DNA of 64,000 nucleotides, taken from JAAURB01 sp049647265 (lineage in GTDB: Bacteria; Cyanobacteriota; Cyanobacteriia; Cyanobacteriales; Microcoleaceae). The notes under the pieces were generated by a model. It was not told where the DNA came from. It saw only the letters and a program-made list of their open reading frames with translations, and did no database searches. The DNA lies in contig JBARXJ010000048.1 of the NCBI GenBank assembly GCA_049647265.1, forward strand, positions 372,001 to 436,000, read 5' to 3'. The translations under genes were made by a program, and so were the position numbers. The stretch's first letter is position 1. Every line of letters begins with the position of its first letter. Shown here one piece after another: positions 46,501-54,165 of this stretch.

Positions 46501-47687
46501 GAAAAGGAGAATGGCAAGGTGAATATGTTCTTAATGATCAAGCGGTTAATGGGATTACACCCTTTTTAACCATTCCTGGAAAAGCCGCCGGAAATCCTTA
46601 TCGGTTAGCAGAAAATCAAAGTAAGTCTTTTTTAGGTAGTAAAATAGATGGGCAGGGTTTTGTATTAACGCCTGAAGAAGCCCAAGCTTTAATTGATAAA
46701 AATCCGAAAAATAAAGAGGTTTTATTTCCTTATCTTAACGGACAAGATTTAAACTCAAATCCCGATCAATCTCCCAGTCGTTGGGTAATTAACTTTTTTG
46801 ACTATCCCTTAGATGCAGAACATGACGATCTGAAAAAGCCAAAAGGTGCGCCTTATGCTGTTGATTATCCGGATTGTTTAGAGATTGTTGAACGTTTAGT
46901 TAAGCCAGAAAGAGAAGAAAAACATCAGAAAGTTAATAATCAAACTAATTATGATTCTGCTAAACGTTGGTGGCAATTTAAAAGACCAACAATTGCACTC
47001 TATGAAGCGATCGCCAACATGGAACGGGTATTAGTTATTTCTGAAACAACTAAGTATTATGCCTTTAGCTTTTGTCAAGCAAATATTGATATTGTTTTTT
47101 CACATATGACTAAGATTATTATTCTAAGTAATAATTCAGATTTTAGTGTTTTAAGTTCTGATTTACATAATTATTGGGTAATTTCTCGCCCTTGTAAACT
47201 TGGAAAAGGCCCAAGATATATGCCCACAGACTGTTTTGAAACCTTCCCATTCCCCACATCAACTGCATCCTTAGAAGACATTGGCGAACGTTATTATCAA
47301 CATCGTCAAACGATTATGAAAGATCGTCAGGAAGGCTTAACCAAAACCTATAACCGTTTCCACGATCCTGATGAAACTGATAGTGATATTCAACAGTTAC
47401 GAGAATTGCATATTGAGATGGATATAGCCGTTGCAAAAGCTTATGGTTGGGAAGATTTAAATTTAGAACATGACTTCCATGATACCAAACAAGGCTTAAG
47501 ATTTACGATTAGTGAAGCCGCCCGCCGTGAAATATTAGATCGGTTATTATTACTCAATCATCAACGCTATCAACAGGAAGTTGAAGCCGGGTTACATAAT
47601 AAAAAGAAAAAGAAGAAAAAAGCTTCGCCAAAACCGAAACAACAGGTTAAAACAGATCCAGAATTTGAACAAAAATCATTATTTTAA
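43527..47687 (+). CDS. drmMI: DISARM adenine-specific DNA methyltransferase DrmMI
   Basis: 1386 residues. An N-terminal helical/nuclease-like region of unknown role leads into an N6-adenine methyltransferase core: ETGTHYTPRSLTEEIV, then ICDFAMGSGAFLVQV (motif I, SAM binding, about 606-620) and VGNPPFMGG (motif IV NPPF, about 871-874), as in Eco57I/PglX-type enzymes. In class 1 DISARM, methylation marks self DNA. About residues 945-967 (SPLTPLEKESPLTPLRKGG) are an in-frame palindromic repeat between the methylase core and the target-recognition part. The C-terminus has a lysine run (KKKKKKKASPKPKQQ). The start codon follows a G-free heptamer array. Repeats separate it from the parD-like gene. 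Confidence 0.9.
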   Translation: MSIPRHHTEWLSLVEASGPFLTLQVLMDAFPQGLEAHDAEHYRLLKQVYPEWLAEQQDKAIHREWVKWVLQNTLEFPDEVLCSGQQIPAGLSVTLAEHQETLRPDWIIVNPDNKQPRLLIQYYPPNQNIEKPLKTGRWKASPAIRMMELLHGVDVRLGLITNGEQWMLVNAPRGETSGFISWYSNLWQEEKITLRAFRSLLGVRRFFAVEDDETLEALLAKSKDAQQEITDQLGYQVRRAVEVLVQKIDKIDQDMNRQLLQAVTENELYQAALFVMMRLVFLFTAEERDLLLLGDRLYDQFYAVSTLRAELRQQADQFGEEILERRCDAWYRLLATFRAIYGGIGHDELRLPAYGGRLFNPDTFPFLEGRLPGTHWQTTHSQPIPIDNRTVLHLLEALQVLQVSVPGGGKEARRLSFRALDVEQIGHVYEGLLDHTAIKAESPVLGLTGTKNSEPEVPLADLQAAFNQGEKEFLKQLKKWTGRTPTALRKAYENGIGGTMDEQRQLEGKFRIACNNDAELWQHIKPFAGLVRLDTFGYPVVIPTGSVYVSQGSDRRETGTHYTPRSLTEEIVRYTLEPLVYPAVAAGKPKADWKLISAHDLLQLKICDFAMGSGAFLVQVCRYLGERLVEAWEIAEAANPGKIVIAPEGELSQSRPEECIIPQEPEERLIVAKRIIAERCIYGVDKNPLAVEMAKLSLWLETLQQRKPFTFLDHALKCGDSLIGVTIQQLQAWNLDVNSKEHQQVIATDLMQREIEQAIQLRLQLEALPGDTIQAREEKENKLKEAEYRLKDLRDRANLLIQSYLANVPKKEQEPLRRRLLMVAQSQGDITAAEREKLPNLEQLHPFHWELEFPEVFLQENNKGFHALVGNPPFMGGSKITGILGTPYREFIVEWLANKKGNADLCAYFFLRGKQLIQENCGYGLVATNTISQGYTREVGLDQLVQSPLTPLEKESPLTPLRKGGDGIIYRAIPSKPWEGTASLEVAYVWLRKGEWQGEYVLNDQAVNGITPFLTIPGKAAGNPYRLAENQSKSFLGSKIDGQGFVLTPEEAQALIDKNPKNKEVLFPYLNGQDLNSNPDQSPSRWVINFFDYPLDAEHDDLKKPKGAPYAVDYPDCLEIVERLVKPEREEKHQKVNNQTNYDSAKRWWQFKRPTIALYEAIANMERVLVISETTKYYAFSFCQANIDIVFSHMTKIIILSNNSDFSVLSSDLHNYWVISRPCKLGKGPRYMPTDCFETFPFPTSTASLEDIGERYYQHRQTIMKDRQEGLTKTYNRFHDPDETDSDIQQLRELHIEMDIAVAKAYGWEDLNLEHDFHDTKQGLRFTISEAARREILDRLLLLNHQRYQQEVEAGLHNKKKKKKKASPKPKQQVKTDPEFEQKSLF
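46363..46427 (+). repeat. C/G-rich palindromic repeat in frame in drmMI
   Basis: CCCCCCTAACCCCCCTT occurs twice, then AGAAAAGGGGGGG. Translated as SPLTPLEKE, then SPLTPLRKGGDG, without breaking the frame. Same family as in the kinase gene (13.8 kb) and gcvP (61.9 kb). Confidence 0.85.
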
Positions 47688-47691
47688 TCTG

Positions 47692-47763
47692 AGTTTATCG
47701 ACCTCTCCCTAGCCCTCTCCTGGGAGGAGAGGGAACAAGAGTTCCTTGCCTGTATTACCGCCT
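47692..47763 (+). repeat. 72-bp repeat R1
   Basis: Starts AGTTTATCGACCTCTCCC, contains the CCCTCTCCT-GGG-AGGAGAGGG palindrome, and ends TGTATTACCGCCT. Identical over 72 bp to R2 at 47809. It begins 5 bp after the drmMI stop codon. Confidence 0.9.
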
Positions 47764-47808
47764 ATTTCTTCTTCCCTATTGCCTATTGCCTGTAGCAGCA
47801 AGTGGCTA

Positions 47809-47880
47809 AGTTTATCGACCTCTCCCTAGCCCTCTCCTGGGAGGAGAGGGAACAAGAGTTCCTTGCCTGTATTACCGCCT
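47809..47880 (+). repeat. 72-bp repeat R2
   Basis: Exact copy of R1, 117 bp downstream of it. Followed by CCTGTTG-type heptamer pieces. Confidence 0.9.
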
Positions 47881-47973
47881 ACTCCTTCAAACCTGTTGCC
47901 CGTTGCCAGTTCCGCTGTTGCCTGCTTTCCCAATGCTAAACTACAAATATAAAGATTCAAAGGTGATTGTAGG

Positions 47974-48231
47974 ATGCCGATTACATTACCTCCCGAACTC
48001 GAACAATTTATCCAAAATCAAGTGGCTAGTGGTAAATATGCCTCTGTTGATGAAGTATTTCTAGCCGGAATTAAGTTATTAGAAGAACGAGAACGGCTTT
48101 ATCAGGGACGCTTCGAGGAATTACGCCGTGAAGTTATGGTAGGAATTGAAGAAGCTGAAGCTGGGGAATTATTAGACACAAAAGCTGTTATTAATAGACT
48201 CTTGAGAAAACATAGGTTAAAACAGAAATAG
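47974..48231 (+). CDS. ParD/CopG-like antitoxin, no toxin gene seen
   Basis: 85 residues. The N-terminal ITLPPELEQFIQNQVASG, then KYASVDEVFLAGIKLLEERE, is the ribbon-helix-helix DNA-binding part of ParD-type antitoxins. The C-terminal half (about 45-85) is charged and helical, as in toxin-wrapping tails. No ParE-like gene follows: the next 217 bp are repeat R3 and a heptamer array, then drmA. It may therefore be an orphan antitoxin or an operon regulator within DISARM. Such a gene is not among the standard DISARM components. ATG 47974 is preceded by AGG about 3-5 nt upstream, a close ribosome site. Confidence 0.8.
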   Translation: MPITLPPELEQFIQNQVASGKYASVDEVFLAGIKLLEERERLYQGRFEELRREVMVGIEEAEAGELLDTKAVINRLLRKHRLKQK

Positions 48232-48301
48232 AGAAATGATTTAGTTATTTGTCATTTGTCATTGGTTATTGCCTTCTTCTTAACCTGTTGCCTGTTGCCT
48301 C

Positions 48302-48373
48302 AGTTTATCGACCTCTCCCTAGCCCTCTCCTGGGAGGAGAGGGAACAAGAGTTCCTAGCCTGTATTAGTGCCT
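48302..48373 (+). repeat. 72-bp repeat R3
   Basis: Third copy of the R1/R2 repeat with three substitutions in 72 bp. It is followed by a CCTGTTG and ACTCCCN heptamer tract that runs to the drmA start. A 66-codon ORF over this repeat is not called. Confidence 0.9.
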
Positions 48374-48401
48374 ACTCCTTCTTCCCTGTTGCCTGTTGCC
48401 C

Positions 48402-48445
48402 ACTCCCGACTCCCTACTCCCCACTCCCCACTCCCTACTCCCTAA
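48402..48445 (+). repeat. ACTCCCN heptamer array ending at drmA start
   Basis: Six copies of ACTCCC plus one variable base, then AAACA and the drmA ATG at 48449. From 48409 to 48450 there is no G, so no Shine-Dalgarno sequence precedes drmA. Confidence 0.85.
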
Positions 48446-48448
48446 ACA

Positions 48449-51400
48449 ATGTCTGAAAACATCCTACAAAACCACGCTGAACCCTCGCCTCAACAATTGC
48501 GGGAAAAACTGGAAGAAATGATTCTGTTAGACTTGTTAGGGCCGGCAGATGGAGAACATGAAGAAGTAGATGATGCTTCAGTTTCAGAACGGTATTTGGT
48601 TGGTGTATTAGCCCCGCGAAATCGTAAACCGACGGTGGAAGAATTACCCGAACAACAGGACGAAATTGCAATTACAGGTAAAGACAATGCAGAAGAAGGC
48701 AATACGGAAAAAAGTACCTCTTCTGGAAGTAGTATGTTTCCCTCTTCTATTGGTTTAACGTTCTGTGTTGAGGGCAGCGTTAATCAAATTAAAATTACTG
48801 CCCAATGGGGAAAATATGAACGGGCAGATAGTGAAGTTTTGACGACTGAAAATGATAAACCCAAGAAGGTTTGGAAACGCTATCCAATTCAGGGAATATT
48901 AACTCAAGCTTTAACAGAAAACGGTGAATTTAAGCAAGTTGTGGCTAAAGAAGAAGCCCCGGCTGTATTTATAGAAGGTCGGATGCGTCGGTTACCAAAT
49001 AATGATTGGATAGTGACGGTATTTTTAATTAATGACCAAACAGAACCGGAGAAAAGTAAGGATATCGCTTGGTTATTTCAACCGAAATTAATTATTGAAT
49101 CAACCGATAAAAATCAGCCGGATATTTTTGTACGGAAACCGTTTAAACACAAAAATAGAACCCTGAATTCTAATATCATCGAAGAACAAACCATGGCGAT
49201 GTTGTATCGTAATCAGGTAGAGTTTGCCGTCGGTCATGGCGTGGGAATTCATGCTGAGGTAAAAGAGAATAGTCCCCGGCAGGCAGTCTGCTTATCGACA
49301 GAAATGGTTCCCCGGCATGAAGTTCGTCAAACCACCCCACCCACCGTTGAAGAAATTCCGGCTTTAGAGGGGTTGGTGGTGGATATGAAAGACCTGTCGG
49401 AGTCGAATGACACCGCATTAATTGAGAAATTACAACCGTTAACCGTTGCCTACAAGGACTGGATCGATCAACAAGAACAAACAATTCACCGTGACCTTAG
49501 CTTACAAAAACAATATGATGGCAGTCCAGAAATCGCGATCGCCAACTGTCGTAAAATCCTAAAAAGAATAGAAGCCGGAATTAGGATGTTAGGGGAAAAT
49601 ACCCAAGCTGCAAAAGCGTTTCGTTTTGCTAACCAGGCGATGTGGCAGCAACGCATCCATTCAATATCAGCAGAAAGTAAAAGACGAGGAAAAACCCCCA
49701 ATATTGCAGAAATTGATATTCCCAAAAACCGTAGTTGGTATGCGTTTCAGCTTGCTTTTATTTTATTAAATCTTCCCAGCGTTACCGATCTGCATCACGA
49801 GGATCGGAGTCATCCGACAAATGCGATCGCCGATCTGTTATGGTTTCCCACAGGAGGCGGTAAAACAGAGGCTTATTTGGGTTTAAGTGCCTATACCATG
49901 GGGTTACGACGGCTACAGGGAACCGTGGGCGGACGCGATGGCGAACATGGGGTCGCAGTTCTCATGCGTTATACATTGCGTCTGTTAACCCTACAGCAAT
50001 TTCAACGGGCAACCGCCCTGATTTGCGCCTGTGAGGTGATTCGACGGGAAAATGAGGCAGAATGGGGTCAAGAACCGTTTCGTATTGGTTTATGGGTCGG
50101 TCAAGGCAGTACCCCCAACTATACCAGTGAGAGTGAAGAGTGTATTAAAAAGATCCGTAATGACGACGGTCGTAACCGCAGTGGATCTCCTCATCAATTG
50201 ACCAACTGTCCCTGGTGTGGATCTGAAATTAATCAAAAAAGAGATATTACTGTCGATGGGTTTAGCAGTGGTCAGGGACGAACATTAATTAAATGTAGTG
50301 ATAAATTAGGCCGATGCTGCTTTTCTAAAGGGGAAGGGTTGCCTGTGGTGGTTGTCGATGAAGAAATTTATCGCCGTTTACCCACCTTATTAATTGCCAC
50401 CGTGGATAAATTTGCCCAAATGCCCTGGAAAGGACAAGTACAAATGTTGTTTGGTCAGGTGAATGGATATTGCGATCGCCACGGCTTTACTTCTGCCGAT
50501 CTCGAAGATAGCGACCACCGCAAAACCGCAAAATTACCCGCCACCAAACTGAAAAAACATCTACCACTCCGTCCACCCGACCTGATTATTCAAGACGAAT
50601 TACACCTCATTAGCGGCCCGTTAGGAACCTTGGTGGGGTTATATGAAACCGCAGTCGATGCCCTCTGTACCTGGGAAGTAGACGGTCAAGCGGTTCGTCC
50701 CAAAGTCATTGCCTCAACTGCCACCATCCGCCAAGCCCAAAGCCAGGTTTATCATCTATTCTTACGCAAATTAGATGTTTTTCCGCCTCAATGTCTCGAT
50801 ATTGCCGATAACTTTTTCTCCCGTCAACGAGACCCCGCAGAAACCCCCGGACGGCGTTATTTAGGCATTTGTGCCCCCGGACGACGACTCAAAGCCGCTA
50901 TTATTCGGGTGTATTTAGCCGCCCTCGCCTCTGCCCAAACCCTGTACGAAGACTATGGCAAAGATGCCGATCCCTGGATGACATTAGTAGGGTATTTTAA
51001 TTCTTTGCGGGAACTCGGGGGAACAAGGCGACTGGTGGATGATGATATTACCACTCGCTTAGGCAAAATGGATCGGCGGGGACTGACAAACCGATATCTT
51101 CATTACAATAGCGTCGATGAATTAACCTCTCGTAAAGATTCTACCGATATTCCGGTGTTGTTAGATAAACTCGAAATTCCGTTCGATCCGAACAATACCT
51201 CACAAAAACCCCTCGATATTATTCTCGCGACAAATATGATTTCGGTCGGGGTGGATGTCAAACGCTTAGGGTTAATGGTCGTCAATGGGCAACCCAAAAA
51301 TACCGCTGAATATATTCAGGCAACCTCGCGGGTGGGGCGAACTTTTCCCGGCTTGGTGTTAACCGTTTATAACTGGTCAAGACCCAGGGATTTATCCCAT

Positions 51401-52078
51401 TATGAACGGTTTGAACATTATCATGCCACGTTTTATCAACACGTTGAGGCCCTGTCTGTTACTCCCTTTTCTGCCGGGGCATTAGACCGAGGATTATTTG
51501 CTTTATTAGTTTCTCTCATACGGCTACAAGGGGAAGACTTTAATCATAACGAAGCCGCCCGTGAGATTAAACGGAATCATCCTTATATTCAGATGGCACT
51601 CGATACAATTATTCATCGAACCGAACAAATTGAAGGCAAGGAGGCGGCTGAACAGACAAAAATGAAACTCAACGCCAAATTAGACTTATGGCTGTCTGAA
51701 GCCCAAAATCGTCAGGGAGGTAGAAAACTGGTTTATAAAATGCCTCAAAAAGATAAAGATGGCGTATCCGTTGAACTCCTCAAAGCCGCTGAACAAGGTC
51801 AATGGCAAGACTTTTCCTGTCTCAATTCCTTACGCAACGTTGAACCGACCATTGGCATGATTTTAACCGATAATCCCCCCTACGACGATCCCAATCGTTT
51901 ACCCCAACCGTTTGTAAAATCAGGCAATGAGGAGAGTAGGGAACAGCGGATCTGGCAACGGGCAACAGGAGAGGGTAGGCAACAGGAGAGGGTAGGCAAC
52001 GGGTTTGAAGGAGGCAACGGGTTTGAAGGAGGCAACAGGTTTGAAGAAGGCAACAGGTTTGAAGAAGGCAATAACTAA
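48449..52078 (+). CDS. drmA: DISARM helicase-like protein DrmA
   Basis: 1209 residues, core DISARM subunit. Large N-terminal region (about 1-440), then an SF2-like helicase: WFPTGGGKTEAYLGLSAY Walker A (about 466-476), IIQDELHLISGPLGTL (DELH near 715), VIASTATIRQAQSQV, ATNMISVGVDVKRLGLMVV and AEYIQATSRVGRT (motif VI near 957). DrmA forms a complex with DrmB that binds DNA. The last ~40 residues (from about 1170) are a repeat-derived tail ending in GFEGGN and RFEEGN units; the family core ends before it. It starts after a G-free array and is followed by a 221-nt G-free linker before drmB. Confidence 0.93.
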   Translation: MSENILQNHAEPSPQQLREKLEEMILLDLLGPADGEHEEVDDASVSERYLVGVLAPRNRKPTVEELPEQQDEIAITGKDNAEEGNTEKSTSSGSSMFPSSIGLTFCVEGSVNQIKITAQWGKYERADSEVLTTENDKPKKVWKRYPIQGILTQALTENGEFKQVVAKEEAPAVFIEGRMRRLPNNDWIVTVFLINDQTEPEKSKDIAWLFQPKLIIESTDKNQPDIFVRKPFKHKNRTLNSNIIEEQTMAMLYRNQVEFAVGHGVGIHAEVKENSPRQAVCLSTEMVPRHEVRQTTPPTVEEIPALEGLVVDMKDLSESNDTALIEKLQPLTVAYKDWIDQQEQTIHRDLSLQKQYDGSPEIAIANCRKILKRIEAGIRMLGENTQAAKAFRFANQAMWQQRIHSISAESKRRGKTPNIAEIDIPKNRSWYAFQLAFILLNLPSVTDLHHEDRSHPTNAIADLLWFPTGGGKTEAYLGLSAYTMGLRRLQGTVGGRDGEHGVAVLMRYTLRLLTLQQFQRATALICACEVIRRENEAEWGQEPFRIGLWVGQGSTPNYTSESEECIKKIRNDDGRNRSGSPHQLTNCPWCGSEINQKRDITVDGFSSGQGRTLIKCSDKLGRCCFSKGEGLPVVVVDEEIYRRLPTLLIATVDKFAQMPWKGQVQMLFGQVNGYCDRHGFTSADLEDSDHRKTAKLPATKLKKHLPLRPPDLIIQDELHLISGPLGTLVGLYETAVDALCTWEVDGQAVRPKVIASTATIRQAQSQVYHLFLRKLDVFPPQCLDIADNFFSRQRDPAETPGRRYLGICAPGRRLKAAIIRVYLAALASAQTLYEDYGKDADPWMTLVGYFNSLRELGGTRRLVDDDITTRLGKMDRRGLTNRYLHYNSVDELTSRKDSTDIPVLLDKLEIPFDPNNTSQKPLDIILATNMISVGVDVKRLGLMVVNGQPKNTAEYIQATSRVGRTFPGLVLTVYNWSRPRDLSHYERFEHYHATFYQHVEALSVTPFSAGALDRGLFALLVSLIRLQGEDFNHNEAAREIKRNHPYIQMALDTIIHRTEQIEGKEAAEQTKMKLNAKLDLWLSEAQNRQGGRKLVYKMPQKDKDGVSVELLKAAEQGQWQDFSCLNSLRNVEPTIGMILTDNPPYDDPNRLPQPFVKSGNEESREQRIWQRATGEGRQQERVGNGFEGGNGFEGGNRFEEGNRFEEGNN
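51961..52068 (+). repeat. GGCAACRGG tandem repeats encoding the DrmA tail
   Basis: Two 17-bp units GGCAACAGGAGAGGGTA, then two 18-bp units GGCAACGGGTTTGAAGGA and two GGCAACAGGTTTGAAGAA, all inside the drmA reading frame up to the stop codon. Their reverse complement resembles the CCTGTTGCC heptamer tracts in the neighbouring intergenic regions. Confidence 0.9.
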
Positions 52079-52289
52079 AAACTAAAAACTAACCACTAAA
52101 AACTAACAACCAAAAACCAAAAACTAAAAACTAACAACTAACAACCAAAAACCAAAAACTAAAAACCAAAAACTAAAAACTAACCACTAAAAACTAACCA
52201 CTAAAAACTAAAAACTAAAAACTAAAAACTAAAAACTAAAAACTAAAAACTAAAAACTAAAAACTAAAAACTAAAAACTAACAACAAAT
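52069..52289 (+). repeat. 221-nt G-free heptamer array between drmA and drmB
   Basis: Made of AAAAACT, AACAACC and CCACTAA-type heptamers; the last ~90 nt are nearly pure AAAAACT. There is not one G on the plus strand from 52069 to the second base of the drmB start codon. There is no ribosome site and the transcript would be almost unstructured. Confidence 0.95.
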
Positions 52290-54165
52290 GACCAACGAAG
52301 AACGTCAAAACTACCGTGTCGGTGAGTTGCGTCCCAGTCAAATCCTGTTTTCCTTTGGTATTGGGGCAATGGTTGATTTACCTAACCTTTCTGCTATTGT
52401 TATGGGGTCAGAGAGTTGGAATGATAAAAATACAGTTCAACTCACTGAAGAACGGTTATTAGCCGCAGTACAATGCAAACTAGGGCGACAAGTTAATCGC
52501 TTATTGTCTCCACCAATGCCACCCCAGCAAGCCAATTCTGATAATGCTGCCTATGATCATATCGGAATTCCTGTAACTCCTTTTCCCAGTTGGATGGTTT
52601 GTTCTAAATGTCGTCTGTTAGGAAAGTCCACCGCAGGATATTTTAAACTCAAAGGTTCTTCGTTTCGACCAAGTGAAATTCGATATGTTCATCACAATTG
52701 TACAAAGTCTAAGAATAAACCCCCAACTGTTATCCCCGTTCGGTTTTTAGCCGCCTGTGAACACGGTCATTTAGATGATTTTCCTTGGGATTATTTTGTT
52801 CATCAAGGCATTTCTGGCTGTAATGGTCGATTGCATTTAAATGAATATGGCATATCAGGCGCAGCTTCAGACATTGAAGTTCGCTGTAGTTGTGGCGCTA
52901 GCCGTCGCCTCTCGGATGCCTTTGGTCAACGAGGTAAAGAAAATTTACCCGCCTGTCGCGGACGACATCCCCATTTACAGGATTTTGATGATGACTGTGA
53001 ACAACAGATGGTGGCGATGTTATTGGGGGCTTCAAATAGTTGGTTTGGGATATCTTTATCGGCGATATCTTTACCGACAGGAACCCATCAGTTAGAACAG
53101 TTGGTAAAGGAAAATTGGGCATCATTACAAATTGCTACTAGCCTTGAAACTACAAAAGTTGTTTTGGATTTATTACAAACCCGTGGTGAATTGGGAGAAC
53201 TTGCCCGATATCAACCGCCTGAAATTTGGGAAATTATAGAAAAAGTAAAATCTGAAGAGATTCAAGAGGATTCTGCCCAAGATTTAAAAACCCCTGAATG
53301 GGAAGTCTTTTCTCATCCCCATACCGTAGAAAATACCAAACATTTTGAAATTAGTTCAATTAAACCACCTACAGGGTATGAAGCTTATTTTACCCAAACG
53401 GTTTTAGTCGAAAAACTACGGGAAGTACGGTCATTAATTGGATTTACCCGCATTCAGTCCCCAGGAGATTTTGATGATGCAGGGGATATCCCAGAAGAAT
53501 ATCAAGTCTCCCTCAGTCGCAACAAACCGGACTGGGTTCCCACTACAGAAGTGAAAGGAGAGGGTATTTTCCTGCAATTTAAGGAAGATGTTTTACAAGC
53601 GTGGGAAGCCCTACCATCTGTGAAAAATCATGCTGGAAAAACCTTTAAAGCCCAGCAACGATGGGCAGAAGCCCGTGATATTGAATTAGAAAGCCTGGTG
53701 TTTCCCGGTAGTCGTTTCTTGGTGTTGCATTCCTTTGCCCATGTCTTGATGCGTCAATTCGCCCTTGAATGTGGTTACAATGCCGCCAGTTTACGGGAAC
53801 GGATTTATTCCAAACCCCCTGAAGACGAAAATGAACCCCAAGCCGGAATTTTGATTTATACCGCTGCCCCAGACAGCGAAGGAACTTTAGGAGGGTTAGT
53901 CAATTTAGGCAAACCCGAAATCTTAGGAGATTTAATCAGTCAAGCCTTGGAAGAGATTGAACTTTGTGCCTCTGACCCCATGTGTGCCGAACATAATCCT
54001 AATAATGGAATGCCTTCCCTTCATTGGGCGGCTTGTCACGCTTGTTTGTTTGCCCCAGAAACCTCTTGTGAACGAGGCAATAAGTTTTTAGATCGAAATG
54101 TATTGGTATCTACCCTTAAACAAAACAGTCAAGATTTAGCTTTTTTCCATCATGTCATTGAATGA
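52288..54165 (+). CDS. drmB: DISARM protein DrmB (DUF1998)
   Basis: 625 residues, core DISARM subunit, partner of DrmA. N-terminal VGELRPSQILFSFGIGAMVD (about 10-29) and LPNLSAIVMG are characteristic. Cys-rich segments suggest zinc binding: CSKCRLLG near 107, CEHGHLDDFPW near 156, CSCGAS near 202. The C-terminal DUF1998 region has LVLHSFAHVLMRQFALECG, AGILIYTAAPDSEGTLGGL, and CASDPMCAEH and WAACHACLFAPETSCERGN with more Cys/His. The ATG is the first after the G-free array. The stop overlaps the drmC start by 14 nt, implying translational coupling. Confidence 0.94.
   Translation: MTNEERQNYRVGELRPSQILFSFGIGAMVDLPNLSAIVMGSESWNDKNTVQLTEERLLAAVQCKLGRQVNRLLSPPMPPQQANSDNAAYDHIGIPVTPFPSWMVCSKCRLLGKSTAGYFKLKGSSFRPSEIRYVHHNCTKSKNKPPTVIPVRFLAACEHGHLDDFPWDYFVHQGISGCNGRLHLNEYGISGAASDIEVRCSCGASRRLSDAFGQRGKENLPACRGRHPHLQDFDDDCEQQMVAMLLGASNSWFGISLSAISLPTGTHQLEQLVKENWASLQIATSLETTKVVLDLLQTRGELGELARYQPPEIWEIIEKVKSEEIQEDSAQDLKTPEWEVFSHPHTVENTKHFEISSIKPPTGYEAYFTQTVLVEKLREVRSLIGFTRIQSPGDFDDAGDIPEEYQVSLSRNKPDWVPTTEVKGEGIFLQFKEDVLQAWEALPSVKNHAGKTFKAQQRWAEARDIELESLVFPGSRFLVLHSFAHVLMRQFALECGYNAASLRERIYSKPPEDENEPQAGILIYTAAPDSEGTLGGLVNLGKPEILGDLISQALEEIELCASDPMCAEHNPNNGMPSLHWAACHACLFAPETSCERGNKFLDRNVLVSTLKQNSQDLAFFHHVIE

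Noticed and set aside
48256..48456. 66-codon ORF between the parD-like gene and drmA, candidate ParE toxin
   Set aside because: It is the translation of repeat R3 and the heptamer tract; it has no ParE features and overlaps the drmA start.
52076..52287. CRISPR-like array between drmA and drmB
   Set aside because: The units are 7 bp and contiguous with no spacers; this is a simple tandem array, and no cas genes are present in the window.
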